Shown: positions 6,011 through 6,094 of the stretch, piece by piece
Layout: each line of letters starts with the position of its first letter
Position numbering within the stretch: position 1 is the stretch's first letter
Assembly: GCA_002469805.1 (NCBI GenBank)
Contig: DKNW01000091.1
Coordinates: 1-6,094 of the forward strand
Length of the DNA: 6,094 nt
From: Rhodobiaceae bacterium UBA7378
GTDB taxonomy: Bacteria; Pseudomonadota; Alphaproteobacteria; RS24
Direction of reading: 5' to 3'
Position numbers and translations under genes: made by a program
Notes under the pieces: generated by a model
Told to the model about the DNA's origin: nothing
The model's database searches: none
Seen by the model: only the letters and a program-made list of their open reading frames with translations

Positions 6011-6094
6011 GCGTTCGGCCTGGCGGGTCTGCAGGCCGCGCAATGTTAGAGGCCACTGAGCAAGCATAAATAATCCCGTTGCTGGGGCCATCAC
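5963..6094 (-). CDS. Possible 3' end of an unidentified gene running off the right edge
   Basis: On the - strand a frame is open from the window edge to TAA at 5965-5963, giving at least 43 residues, including GLFMLAQWPLTLRGLQ and then a charged tail rich in Arg and Gln. The hydrophobic-then-basic pattern could be the last helix and tail of a membrane protein. If real, it overlaps the end of the four-helix gene by 48 nt tail to tail. Against it: it is short, a second - strand frame is also open here, and I recognise no family. Confidence 0.3.
   Translation of the reverse strand: MMAPATGLFMLAQWPLTLRGLQTRQAERLAAQTRDREHGKTQG
6016..6038. terminator. Hairpin just after the four-helix membrane protein gene
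   Basis: CGGCCTG (6016-6022) and CAGGCCG (6032-6038) form a perfect 7 bp GC-rich stem around a 9 nt loop, starting 6 nt after the stop codon. No T-run follows, so it is only a candidate terminator. If the - strand frame here is real, the repeat is also coding for that gene. Confidence 0.4.

Noticed and set aside
1..6094. CRISPR array, tRNA, rRNA, insertion sequence or phage genes
   Set aside because: No spaced direct repeats, cloverleaf, transposase motif, terminal inverted repeats or phage proteins were seen on either strand.

Overview
The window reads as chromosomal DNA of an alphaproteobacterium of moderate GC content. The evidence is a RegB/RegA (PrrBA, ActSR) redox two-component pair with the invariant RegA C-terminal helix-turn-helix, next to an MmcB-type PD-(D/E)XK protein, a family I know mainly from alphaproteobacteria. 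The order or genus cannot be settled from these genes. There is no sign of phage, insertion sequence, integron, CRISPR array, rRNA or tRNA, and coding density is high, with no gene-free stretch over 300 bases.

Layout: (1) 1-715, the 3' part of regB on the + strand; the window opens inside its H-box, just after the phosphorylated His. (2) 768-1319, regA on the + strand, starting with TTG. (3) 1345-1959, an mmcB-like gene on the - strand, tail to tail with regA (25 nt gap). (4) 2074-4674, a large RND/MMPL-superfamily exporter on the + strand, divergent from mmcB across a 114 nt gap whose transporter-proximal half holds a terminator-like GAAA-tetraloop hairpin. (5) 4741-5394, a HAD-IA phosphatase-like gene on the - strand, convergent with the transporter; a strong stem-loop lies between them. 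(6) 5486-6010, a small four-helix membrane protein of unknown function on the + strand, divergent from the HAD gene across 91 nt that contain a perfect palindrome. (7) 5963-6094, a possible 3' end of another - strand gene that overlaps the end of gene 6.

Only regB and regA look like an operon: the kinase senses redox state and phosphorylates RegA, a global regulator of respiratory, carbon, nitrogen and in some species photosynthetic genes. After regA every gene switches strand, so each is probably its own transcription unit. I see no clearly new multigene system. The points most worth a second look are the leader hairpin before the transporter, the asymmetric TM4/TM10 relay residues of that transporter, the D-x-G motif I of the HAD protein, and the unannotated four-helix membrane protein.
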